Assembly: GCA_003049485.1 (NCBI GenBank)
Contig: PYST01000156.1
Location: 1 to 64,000 of the forward strand
Direction: 5' to 3'
Source: Ophioceras dolichostomum
Taxonomy: Eukaryota; Ascomycota; Sordariomycetes; Magnaporthales; Ophioceraceae
DNA: 64,000 nt
Under the pieces are notes generated by a model, which searched no databases, was not told the DNA's origin, and saw nothing but the letters and a program-made list of their open reading frames with translations. Shown in pieces: positions 1 through 11,126 of the stretch. A program made the translations under genes and the position numbers. How positions within the stretch are numbered: the first letter of the stretch is position 1; the number at the start of each line of letters is the position of its first letter.

Positions 1-513
1 AAGCCTCTCTACGTGGGAGATCGTTGTTTTCCATTAATATCGTCACGTAAAGCGTTGTTGTTGTTGAATGCACAGAAATCTACCATCTCGGATATCCCAG
101 GGCTTTTTTTTTTTGTGTGCACACACAGCCAAAAAAAAAGCGGAGAATGTAAAACTCTTAATTGGAGGGGGAGCTGTGACACGTATTGCTGCAAGCCAAA
201 CCACTTGGCAAGGCCATGTGCATCATCATCACTCGATGACTTCCTGAGACGTCAGGCAGGGAGCTGGGACGCTTGAAAAGCCCTGTGAGCTGAGTCTGAA
301 CTATCGGCCCCTTTTTATTTACGAGTACAAATTTTGCAAATATACATTCCAACCCATGTTGGTTGTTCGTTACACCATGCCTTTGTTTCCCACATAAGAA
401 CAACCCTCCCCCAACCGATTTTTCGGCCAAAATCTCGACGAAAAGCCAGCCGCCCGTCGAGCGCCGCCGAAATGGAACTCTGAGGGTCGCAACGACGGCA
501 ATGAGCCAAGAAA
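1..513. other. Left-edge stretch without a supported gene
   Basis: I see no convincing coding frame here. The sequence holds homopolymer runs (T-rich near 106-115, A-rich near 131-139) flanking a short GTGTGCACACAC alternating tract. The last part directly precedes the ATG of the decayed phosphotransferase gene and may contain its old promoter. Confidence 0.5.
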
Positions 514-1949
514 ATGGTCAAAAGGCGTCTGTCTCATCCGGTCGTATCCGGTCGTTCACCGCCATCGGAACCCCCCGTCCAGGCCGCCCGTCCAAGTGAC
601 CACTGGACAAAGGAGTCGCCCATTCCCCCAGACGACGTGGAACGAATTATATCTGACGCAAACTGGGCGTATCTCATGGACGAGGCTGCCAAAAACCACC
701 CCGGGCAGGTCACCTGCACGACGGAACTAGACAAGTGGACCCGAGGCGTCTTCAACGCTGTCTTCGAGCTCGCCTTCTCGGATGGGACCTTCTGGGTCGC
801 CAGAGTCAGGCTCGGCGTTGGTGGTGGAGTCGAACGTGATGGCTCTGACTCCGACCCCGACCCCGACTCCGGCTCCGGCTCTGACTCCGACGACGACACC
901 GACTCGGAACTCAGGACCGAGATGCTTAGCGAGATCGCCACCATGAACATGGTCCGCGCCCGCACCTCGATTCCCGTCCCGACCGTCTTCGCGTACAACG
1001 TCGGCACTACGACAAGAAACAACCCGTTCGGATATCCCTACTTGCTCCTTAGCGCGCTGCCCGGCCGGGTTCTTGACGACAGATTCGCGAGCTCGGTGCC
1101 GAAACCACTCCAGCCGAAGCTGGCCGCACAGTTCGCTCGAATCGTGTGAGAGTTGGCCCACATCACCTTCGACCAAATCGGCAGCGTGTGGTGTGGAGTT
1201 GGCCTTGATGAGCTACCCCAGATCATCACCCTCCCAATCCTTGACCATGATGATGGCCCCGTCGGCCCGTTCAACTCGTCAAGCGCGTACCTCTACGCGT
1301 TCCGCAAAGCGGCGGACCGCAAGGTCCGCGAACGATTCGGCGACGACGACGAAACCTGGCCGAAGTGGGCGGCGGCCTGCCGGCTCCTCAGGAGCACAAT
1401 CCCCATGCTCGTCTGCCCCCAGTTCCGGCGCGGGCCGTTTCCGCTGAGCCACCACGACCTCCACGCGGAGAACCAGTCGGTCGTCGACTTTCGCGAACAC
1501 TTCATAGCCGCGTACCGTCGTCTCGAGGAAACTACTGAGACGGAGAAGACGAAGTCTACGTCTACGTCTACGTCTACGTCTACGTCTACTATATCTACAT
1601 CTACGTCGTCTGCCGCCGCCGACGACAACGACGACGACGGCGACAGTCGCAGCAGCGGCTGCGGGCGGCGGATGATGACGACGACGACGGCGGCAAAAGC
1701 AGCGAAAACGAGTGGTCTTCCCCCTCTCTCGTACCTGTTCGCGTCGGCGCTGCCCGAGGCCGCATATCGATGGACCTCCGCCGCCCGGTGTACAACCTCC
1801 AGGCCACGAGGTGGGGCTGCTTGCACTTGGTGCGTCTGTTGCACGGCGGCGATACCACGCTCGATAACTACGATGATCGGTGGAAGAAGGGCTTCGGTCG
1901 GCCGTTCCTGTCGGCGCTCTCACCGCCGCCATCGAACCCCACGCTTTGA
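514..1949 (+). pseudogene. Decayed phosphotransferase (APH/choline kinase-like fold) gene
   Basis: Seen: a frame opening with ATG at 514 reads like the N-lobe of fungal APH-family kinases (FNAVFELAFSDGTFWVARVRL, then IPVPTVFAYN and FGYPYLLLSALPG). It is stopped by an in-frame TGA at 1147-1149. The same frame resumes immediately (ELAHITFDQIGSVW) and reaches a catalytic-loop-like HHDLHAEN near 1450-1473. The expected spacing between this loop and the following metal-binding Asp appears shortened (only QSVVDF follows). A TCTACG repeat encoding Ser/Thr follows. Near 1768-1770 the family-like sequence moves to another frame (DLRRPVYNLQATRW, then LLHGGDTTLDNYD) and ends at a TGA at 1947-1949. Family knowledge: such proteins phosphorylate small molecules, and fungal genomes carry many poorly characterised copies. 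Inference: a pseudogene with a nonsense change (CGA to TGA would explain it), a one-base frameshift and a repeat expansion. Alternative: sequencing errors in an intact gene, or unusual splicing. Confidence 0.65.
1555..1608 (+). repeat. TCTACG hexanucleotide microsatellite
   Basis: Five to six direct copies of TCTACG followed by degenerate copies (TCTACTATATCTACATCTACG). It lies inside the decayed kinase gene, where it encodes alternating Ser-Thr. A slippage-prone tract like this fits loss of coding constraint, but low-complexity insertions also occur in live fungal proteins. Confidence 0.85.
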
Positions 1950-4303
1950 AGAGCCGATGATCGTCCTCTCCTCTCCCTTCGGCTGGCTGGCTACCTAGTA
2001 GTCTGGGTTGTCGTTGGACGTGGCAGCCGTTCGCGGCTCGCCGTTCTTTCTCCGCATGCGATGCGAGTTGGGTTTGGTAGACGCGGCAACTCTTTTCATG
2101 AACAAACTCTTTTCACGAGCGTCTCTTCCAGTGTGTGTTACTGCGAGATATCTCTCTATTCTTAGTTCGTCTCCTGCCCCACCCCCTATGAATTTCTAGT
2201 CGGCCGTGTACGTATAGTTGTGGCCTGGTGGTGGTGAAGGACCGGGTACGGGGTACAGGGGACTGGGGACCGGGTCTCTGCTGTTCGCCCAGGCGAATAT
2301 AGTTCTGGCTGCAATGATATGATTCCCTGAGCAAAGCCAACAAGCTCAAGTCGTGACTATGGTTCCGGGTAAGTTCTAGCGGATGTCGACGGTCGAGGTG
2401 AACGTGGCCTCGGCGTTTCTCAATACGGGCTGGTCGACAAGTCTCGTTTAAGAACACATGCGAACGACATCGGGTTGGAATGTTGTTGCCTCAATCGTCG
2501 CCGTGTTAGTAGTAGTCAGAAGGACCAGAAGGACAGGATATCTGTAGGTCTGCAGGCAGGCAGGACAGAACAAAGTAAATAGGTACTTCTTCCCTCCCGA
2601 CGGAGAATAATGCCTACCGCCTTATATCAGCCCCTATTCACACATGTGTTGCGTGTGCGGCACCGGGCCGCAGCCTCATGTCGCAAAAGCGCCGAGGGAT
2701 GAGAGGGCTCGAGGGGTATCATTAGCAATGCCGGGCCGCCCAATGATACAGAGTGCACGATGCACATAATACCTCGTCGGGAAGGATCCCCCCGTTCGTC
2801 CCGGTCGGCCGTCAGGCGGTGATGTGATGATGAGGCGGAGCGGAGCGGGGGTGAGGCGAAAGGGATCGGTAATGGGAGGAGATGGATGGAGTCAGTCACA
2901 AGGAACGGGAGTTTCTGATTGAGTGGGAGAGACAAGGAGTTCGAGGCGACGAAAAGAGGAACAGAAGGGCAGAAGGAAGGAAGGAAGGAAAGGATTCCCG
3001 AACACTCCCGTCGATGATCGCACCGATTATTAGCCGGACCTTGCCTCCCTGTGCTGTGCCAGATCACGACTTGATCATCCCTTTTTCTTGTTTGTCCTCA
3101 GTCATCATGAGTGTGTGCCTTGCCTGTTCGTTCGTGCCTGAGCCCGACCTGAGTCAATTTCCAGCATTGGAGTAGTGGTTGTTGTTTATTATAGAACACT
3201 CTCTCACGGCTTTGTCTCTCTTCGTCACAAGACTGGAACAATACTCATCTATCTGTACATAAATCGAAACGTCGTGTAGTACATACAGGACAAGGGAGGA
3301 TATCGAAGGGAACAACTCTGATGTTGAGCACAACTTGTGTCAAGTTTCGTCGTTTTTTATGCTGGGACAAGAGACATCGTCTTCTCGCCGCTGGAGATCT
3401 GCGAGTGCCCGAGCAGACGACGCCAATCCAACCAATCAAATTTTGGCAGGCAAACGGACCGGCAGTGGACAGGGGAAGAGAGGGGCGCAGAGAGGAGCAC
3501 GCATGTCAGCCACGGGCCAATGGGGACGCACAGGCGGGTGTGATGCTTAATTTCCCCAGCGTCGCATCTGACAAGATTTGACAAGAGCCCCTAGCTCAAA
3601 TCAGGGGAGTGTGGCCCGTGGATAGGCGCAAAGCGACCGACAGCGACGGCACGAGCAAGGATGTAATGGTTTCGTTTGTGCGCTCCCCGAGCAAGGGTCG
3701 ACTCCGTTGACGAAATGAGGCCGAGGGTGTGCTATACGACCAACGAGATGGCAATTCCCGCCTGCCCTTCCTTCTCATTCCTTTCGATGGAGAAACATTT
3801 TCGGGGGAGGGAGGCTGACGCCCCTCAAGGAGAGTCCTGGCCGGACACGGCTCGCTCCTCGTTCGTCTCATTGCGAACGATGTGCTGGAATGTGTCCCGA
3901 CTCGCAAAGCCAGCTGCGCTCAACTTCTGACAACCAATATCCAAGTATCACCATCGAAACAGAGGCAGCTGAAGAGGCAATGAAAAAATGAGGTTGGTCA
4001 AAAATGGAGGCTGGCTTCCTGGTATCCAAGTTCTACACTAGACCAAGGTCACCGAGAAGGAAGGTCCCCCGTTTAGATACAGATTAGAAGATTAAGTACA
4101 CTGGTATAATTTTCCGCGTCATTTGCAAAACATCCCCAGGTGAAGCCAAGAAGAGCCGTCACCAGAAAAAAAAGCGCCAACTCTTCCCTCCTTTAGTCCC
4201 CCTGGGTCTCATGAATAATGCCGTAGCCTTCGAGGCTGTTTTTGATGCTGCGTGAGAAAGCTAAAGAGAAACACAGGAAAAATAGGGTGTCAAGAAGGGT
4301 GCT
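1950..4303. other. Gene-free interval between the decayed kinase and the GPI protein gene
   Basis: About 2.35 kb. The open frames present (up to 146 codons) are low-complexity or antisense-like and show no domain, signal peptide or plausible splice chain. The right end should contain the 3' untranslated region of the GPI protein gene on the minus strand. Nothing else is supported. Confidence 0.5.
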
Positions 4304-5010
4304 TTAAGCCAGAGCGATGGCGGCCAGGCCGGCGGCAGCGGCCAGGAGCGCGGAGCCGCCCATGGAGGCAGCGCCGGCGGTGAAGGTCGGCTTGGGGCCG
4401 GTGGTACTGTGGACGAAAAGATTTGTTAGTTACCTGATCGAGGGCTAGCAGACAGACGGCTTCGAAAAGCTCGAGGGAAGCCGAAAACTTACGTGGCGTT
4501 CTTGGTGGGACCGTGGGTAGGCTTGTAGGTGGTCGGGGTCGGGCAAGGAACATCAACGGTCTCGTAGTAGGTGCTGGTGATGACCTTGGACTTGGTGATG
4601 ACCGACTTGGACTTGCACTCAGCCTCGGACGTAGGGACGTGGGTGGGCAGGGTCTTGCTCGACTTGGTGGGGTGGGTGTAGGGGCCCTTGGTCGAGTTGG
4701 TGTACTTGTGGGTGACGGGGCACAGGGTGGTCGAGACGGGGATGGTCTCGGTGACCACGTGGCCCTTGCCGGGGCAGTCGGTGACCGTGGGAGGGCACGA
4801 GGTGATCGTCTTGACGGTCGTGGTGTAGACGGTCGAGGCGGTCAGCTCGTGGACCTTGGAGCTGACGGTCGTCGAGTGGGACGGGCAGTCCGTCACGGTG
4901 GGAGCGCACGAGGTGATGGTCGTGTACTCGGTGCTGTAGACGGTGGAACCGTGGTGCTCACCAGCCAGGACGGCGGCGGCGAAGGTAACAGCGATAGCAG
5001 CGAAACGCAT
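4304..5010 (-). CDS. Small Ser/Thr/Cys-repeat GPI-anchored cell-wall protein
   Basis: Two exons on the minus strand: 5010-4493 and 4406-4304; intron 4492-4407 with GTAAGT donor and CACAG acceptor. The product is 206 aa. Residues 1-16 form a signal peptide ([17 protein letters not shown]). The body is Thr/Ser/Pro/Val-rich with imperfect repeats built on [11 protein letters not shown] and [11 protein letters not shown], regularly spaced Cys pairs and one Asn-Ser-Thr sequon. Exon 2 encodes a short spacer and a small-residue hydrophobic tail ([17 protein letters not shown]) ending at the stop, the classic GPI-attachment signal. Family knowledge: such small mannoprotein-like proteins are moved from the plasma membrane to the wall and are often abundant surface components. 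No specific function is recognised. The donor GTAAGT itself supplies an in-frame TAA, so an unspliced message would encode a 173-aa secreted form without the anchor signal. A long antisense frame over exon 1 is a base-composition shadow. Confidence 0.85.
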
Positions 5011-8000
5011 TTTGACTGATTTGTGTGATTGGGGGTTTGGAGAGAATAGAGTAGATTGTGAGGGCGGGGAGAAGAGGTTGTGAGGTTTGTGTTGTTTGAT
5101 TAACGAATGTGGTTTTGTTTAAAGAGTGGACGACCGAAGTCAAGTTGAGTTCAAGAGATACTCAGGAGCTGAATTGGCTTGTTGGGCTGAGGAAAGAAAG
5201 AAGGAAGAAGAGAAACGTCTCAGAGGACGGAGGAGATGGTGTTAAATATCCCTCCTGACGGTGGTCGAAGGGCAACGCTCCAAGTCAGGCAGATGCAAGC
5301 AAGCCCACACCACCACCCACCACCCTTGCTTCCCTTGCCTTGCCCTTCATTCACACAGGAATCACACACAGTGGCTGGATGAGTGGCCCGCCCTGGCCTC
5401 CGAAGTGAGGAGCGGGAAATTGCGCATCGCATCGCGACTGGCACGCTAGTCCAGGGTCAGCCCAGGTTCCTTTGAGGTTCCTTTCGGTGCTCGTTGAAGA
5501 GGAAGGTCGACGGCGGGGCCTTCATTGGCTGGGCCGTTGCTTGGCGACGGACCCTCCCCGACCCTCAAAGGGGGGGTACCACAGTAACTCTCCGCTTGTG
5601 ATCTTGTCTTCATCTTGGTTCCCAGCCAGTGGCGGCTGGCAGCGGCCAGGGGTTTAGATTGGACAGGTGGAAAGCCGTTTTCCCTTCACTGCTTCTGAGA
5701 GAGCTGGCTGCTGGGAGCGGTTCTTCCCCCCAGTGTCAGAGTGTCAGGGGAAACGTTTCTCTGGGAAGCCACCACAATTTGCCCCGTTGATTTCTTCGAA
5801 TGAGCGCTTAGTGAGCCTAGCTGGATTGGGTCGAGGGCAGGGCTCTGATTCGCCGAATCCTTCAGGCCTTGCCGAAAGAGGATGGTCACTGGAACCTCTG
5901 GGGACAGAACAGGCACCGCCACCAGTTGCGATTTGAGCAGTGGGAGCTCGGTGGCGTGAGGACGCATGGCTCGAATTGGTTGATGATGGAACTTGGAATA
6001 GGAGAGGTACATGCCACTAATAGGCGACAATTCCCGCCCCCCGGTTTTTGTTCCTTTTGATATCGACATCATCTCGGTTCTGTGCACTCGCTCACTCTTC
6101 CCTGGCCAAATGCGAGCCAGCACGGCCTGGCGCACTCTGGAGCAGGATTAGCCAACAGCATCATGACAGCGCTTAAAATACTTCCATCGCGTTGTTTGTT
6201 GTTGAGTGTTTATTGTCGGGCCGTGACTCGCTCGCAGGTACCTGTCAGTGAAAATTAGTAGTGAGAATAGCGTCTTGCCCCTCCGCTTGATAGCTTGAGT
6301 CCTGTGCTTGTCATACTCGCGTGGCGCCGATGGAGAGGGAGATGGAGTACTGTTATGCTTTGTATCCCCGATGCTCCCCTCCTGTTTGCCCTAGCTACAC
6401 CCCGTGCTTCCGTCCACCGAGGCTTTCCTCACTCGCACAGATCAATCGCATGGCTCCCCCGCGAAAGAATATTGTCTCCCGTGCACGTTGGCTGTAGGGT
6501 CCGGTTGCTCGCCGGAATTAAGCTTGTTGATTGTGCTGACCGAATTAGCCCGTGTCGTGTGTTGCTATCCATAGGTACCAACAGGTACAGGTATCTCTCA
6601 CATAACATTTCATCGTATTTCAGGTCTCCGGGTAAAATATCGTGAAAATACCTCACAAGAATCTGGGTCGAATCGCCATCCAGCTTGAGGGTGCACCTGG
6701 AGGGGTGCATCCTTGGGTGGTGTGGTGTATTTTCGGCGGGAGCAATGAATGCAGAATGCAGTCTAATGCAGGTACAGACTCCTTTGGCAACGGGTCTTTC
6801 CACTTGGTTCTGCGGATTGGCGGTTGCCTTCCAGATTTGTTCTTCCCCATTCTTCAAACTCCTCAACTGTCCGCCTGTTGGAAACACAAGCGAAATAACC
6901 GCCAAGAGCCCGCGCATCTCAATTTTACAAGGTTTTCCAGGGCCGCCCACCGCTGGTTGCCAATTGACCATCAGCAGGATAAGCTTCAATATTGAGCTCA
7001 ATAGCAACCGCACGCGCTTTGCTTTTTTCTGCCTTCATGCTTGTGCCTCGTCTGGATGTTGCACTGAAGAGACGAAGCATCATCCGCCCTTTTTCGTGCT
7101 TTGCCGAGAGAGGTACCCTGGCGGCACGCAAGAGGAAGGAAAGAATCGCACTTCCCCCGGCACGTGCATCCATCATTCCAGACCGGTTTGTTTTTGGGGC
7201 TCTCTCATCAGCGGCGAGATTGTGTTGTGATCGTCCAGGGGATCATCATCATAAGCGTTATTTATACCCACAGTGAGAGTCAACTGTGTGCTGCGAACGG
7301 CGAATGAATGGCGTGGACCCCCAGGCGTTGTGTTTGATAGACAGCCGTGAACCGATGATTTCCCCGTTCGCATCATCGATCAGCGGGTTTGTGCATCGCT
7401 GCTCCTTGATTTTGTCCGACTTTCGCAGACTGATGTTTTCAATGATGGTCACGAAACGGGATGCACACCTTAACCGCCAACACATCTCGCTGTCTATCTC
7501 ATGAGGACGAATGCGTGGCGGTTGGCTGTTTGCTCGCCAGCCAGCAGCCGCCGCCCAAACATTGCCAGCTGCCAGTCTTTGTTCTGTGTGTGTATTTGCT
7601 CATTGCTTGATACGGATGGTAACCTCCGTGAGGAAGGACCGTATTCTCTTTCTCCACGGAGCAGCGACGGAAGCTGATGAAGGTCGGTGGGGATTACATG
7701 GCCTCCATGAGATTGGTCCACTTGGTCATCACAGACGAGATAACGTTGCCTCACGGGGAATTTTTAATGACCGCTTGTTCTCTCCGCTATACCGACAAGT
7801 CACCGTGCTATCCTCACCTCACGATCGATCCCACTGCTCGGCATCATTAAACCCCTTGAAAGCGGGCGGCTGGCTAATGAAAGCTGGCCTGAATTTTCTG
7901 GCGGGCGACAGTGGTCAAGGAGAATCTCCACAGATTGCCTGAGTATCCCGGTTCCGTAATCTCGGTCAAAAATTGGGGCTTTCAATAGGGGGAGAAGGGG

Positions 8001-10956
8001 AAGAAGGATGGATTGGAGGCACGGAGGCTGTCACCTCGGCTCAGATAATAGCGAGTGGGTAGGGGGCGAGGACCACTGCCGTACTTTTATTATATCGCGC
8101 CCAACGCGTCTCGACGGGGAGGAGGCACACGACGCGCTCGTCATCGTGAGTCGCTCCCTTTCCAACGAAAAGGGGGCGAGAACCCGGGAATCATTCTCCC
8201 CATCATCCTTTACTCCTCTCATCATGTCCATTGCCTGGCATCATTGCAACCTATTCGCCCAGCCTCCTCTCGTTTCCAGACATGAACGTTGTGCTCTGCT
8301 CGAAGCCACGTACTGATCAACCAGCACGACCAACAAGACCTAGCTTCGAAATCCCCACGAACATCTGTTCTGCTCCTCCTCGCTTTTATCCAGCCCGCGC
8401 GATGGCGTTTCCTCGATACCAACCACACCTCGGGCAAGGCGAGGCGGCCAGCCCTAGGCAACTGGGGCATGATGTGATACAACACACCGAGACCGCTCTC
8501 GATGCCTTCAAGACGCCTTATTCATGCCTCCCCTCGTTGACGTCCCGGGGTCTCTCACGAAGACTTGGATGAGTCGAAGCTTTGCTGGCAAGTCAGCCTG
8601 GGCTGATTGGATACTCGCCCCGACCTGCAATGATGGGTGACGCCTTGTTGACTCTACCTAATCATGATCCCGACCCATTCAGTGACGGGCTCGCAAAAGT
8701 TCCTACCGCAGCTGCCTCTCCTTTGTCGATCGCCCCTCCTACCGGCCCCCAGTTGTCGGATGTGATGCGTCCCCTGCAGAGAGTCACTGATGGCGAGGCA
8801 TTGACTGACCAGAATTGTCAGCCTCGAGATCTGGAGGCACACCGGTCTGGCTCACAGTCTCCTGTGCGGTTTACGAGTTGTGCGGGTTGCCAGTTGCGGG
8901 TTTGGGCGTCCTGACGGGCTTTCTGTATCTGGCGGCTACAGATACGGGGGTTGCCCAATGACGCATCGACTGTCGTCCGATGATCGATCGTGGTCTCCAA
9001 ACGACTGGCTGGCACTGACTGGTTCTGGGAGACACGTTCTGGGATCAAATCCGCAGGTTCCGTTCGTGAACATGTCCCCTCCGATCCGGATTTGCGGTCC
9101 GGACTGCACTGCCAGACCTAGAGGGCCGGCCGAAACCATCGAGTCTCGAGCGGACGGAGACTGCCAGCCAAGAACTCTGAAGAAAGGTTTGTTATTCCAC
9201 TTCCACTTCCACCCCTGTTGGGGCAAGTGCCCTTTGTGGAAGCTCCAGCCGTCGACCCGGGACGACGGTTTCCGAGTGGTTCTCTTCAGCTGGCGGCTAG
9301 GGGCAGTGGTTGCTTATCAGAGCCGCACGAGAAATCGGTTTATCTCGCCCAATCGGTTATATGCAGGTTGGGAGGCTGAGCGCCTGACACTTCCTCCCAC
9401 TCCCCCCCAGATTTCAACGGCCAGCCAATGATGCGAACCACAACAGCGTGGTTTGGGACATTGATTCGCCTTCTCATTAATGGCTTGCCCGCCGCGTCGA
9501 CACACCATGATGCTCGATGCAGCGACATACATACACGGCAGCACCAGCAAGGCTGGGCGACAAAGGTTCCCGAACGGTTCCCCAAACAATCTATTATCCA
9601 TAATTGGACGCATGCATTTCATGCGATACACATTCCGCAGGCGCCGCACGGTCACATGCGGTTCCTCGAGATCCTCGCTGAAATGGTTGTCATGTCGAGC
9701 TGAAAAGGGCATAACCTTGGATGGCGGGGAACGGCGGCGAGTGCTGTCCGCCAGGCTGGCTGGGTTGTGTTTTCCGTCGGCCTTTTTCATACCTACCCCT
9801 CTGAGGAGGAAGGCTCTTTCAAGCGAATTGATCCTTCGCGTTCGTTCGAATGCTTCGACCAGAGCACAATCTGTGTAACTGTCTACCCGAAGTCAAAGCA
9901 TTGACTACAAGGTATTTTCTCCCCTCCAAATCCTTGCATTGTTCCCTGTTCACCGCGGTGCGTCGCGAGAGGCATCCAGCCGGCGTCCTCCGGGTCCACT
10001 GTACAGGGGTGGTGGGGGGCTGGAGTGTGGCCGTGGTGGCGGGTGAGGCCTGCTCAAATCCCTGTTGGCTCGTGCACTCCGAGCTGCCGCACACCAATGC
10101 GAACCACCAGTTTTGGACGGAACGGGCGGCCCATTCTCAGTTGCTCACAGCCGGCCTCACTCAACCTATTGCGCCACACTCATTGCCCTCTTGGGCCTGT
10201 CCGAGGACCTGACAGACCGACGCGGGAGGTAGGTGGTCACTGCCCTGCCATCTCTATGGGCAAAAAGTGACAAGCACGACGTTCGCCCGAGGAGGAATTG
10301 GGAGGTCCCTTTTGTTTCTCACCCCCCCGAGTTTCCCGAACCTGTTAGGGATTCGAAAGAGGGAGGGAAGGACATGGTTAACGCGGGGTGGGGAGCACGA
10401 TCTTGCAAAAGTTCGTAGATATGGGTATATCAAGAAGCGCCGCGCATTGTGGCCTGGGCTTGGACACTGGCGGCTCTTGCCATCAATTTCACACTTCAAC
10501 TTCTCTTCCACCAGCTCCGTCTTTGATCGTATGACTACCTACCTAAGTGCCTATCTAGGTACCAAGGAACCCTAACCGCTTCAGAGTGTTGTGTATAATT
10601 ACTCTTGAAGCCCGTCTTCTCCCCCCTTGTCCCCGCCGGCACCTTCAGTGAGGCTCCCACACTGCAACCCCTCACTCCTGCTCCGGGTAATCGCCCCATC
10701 ATCCCCAAAACTCCGCGTTGCGCCTCGGCGGTGCGTCTGCACTTAAGTGTGCGGCTCCAGTCGCGTCAGGTAGCTTCCTATACGGAGCTTTATCACTGGC
10801 TAACACGAACTACCAGGCAGCAAGCTTCGTTTTGTCCTTCCTGAGTACCCCGTAGTAAGGCTGTCCTTATCAGGGACGCGTGCTTGCTCTTCTCTGCCTC
10901 CTTTCTGCCCTTCTGAACCTCTTTCTTTTACCATCCGTCTTCTGTCCTGCTAGCAG
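5011..10956. other. Unusually long (about 6 kb) intergenic region
   Basis: It lies between the divergent GPI-protein gene (-) and the C2H2 factor gene (+). Both strands contain many frames of 60-190 codons, but none has a recognisable domain, a consistent codon pattern or a plausible splice chain, so I call no protein here. I also see no tRNA-like box pair. It must hold the promoters and 5' leaders of both flanking genes. The last few hundred bases are pyrimidine-rich and contain splice-like signals, so part of the C2H2 leader may be spliced. A non-coding RNA or a short multi-exon gene cannot be excluded from sequence alone. Confidence 0.5.
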
Positions 10957-11126
10957 AGTTGGCGGGACCTCAGCTGCCCCAGTACTCTGCCCTCAGTGGC
11001 CACCCATACCTCCAGACCGATTCTGCCAGCTGGAGTGTGACTGGCTATCCTTCCGGGCCGCCGCCTACGGTAGCTGTCGACCCCTTCCCGCCCGCCATCA
11101 GTGGGCGGCTGCTCACAAACGCCTCG

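Noticed and set aside
3593..3715. tRNA-like A-box (TAGCTCAAATCAGG) and B-box-like (GGGTCGACTCC) pair
   Set aside because: The spacing is about 100 bp and no cloverleaf can be drawn around the boxes.
10530..10557. Candidate 28-nt first exon for the C2H2 gene starting at the only ATG just upstream
   Set aside because: Its phase would fit the acceptor at 10956, but the donor (GTACCA) is poor and the intron would be about 400 nt; too weak to annotate.
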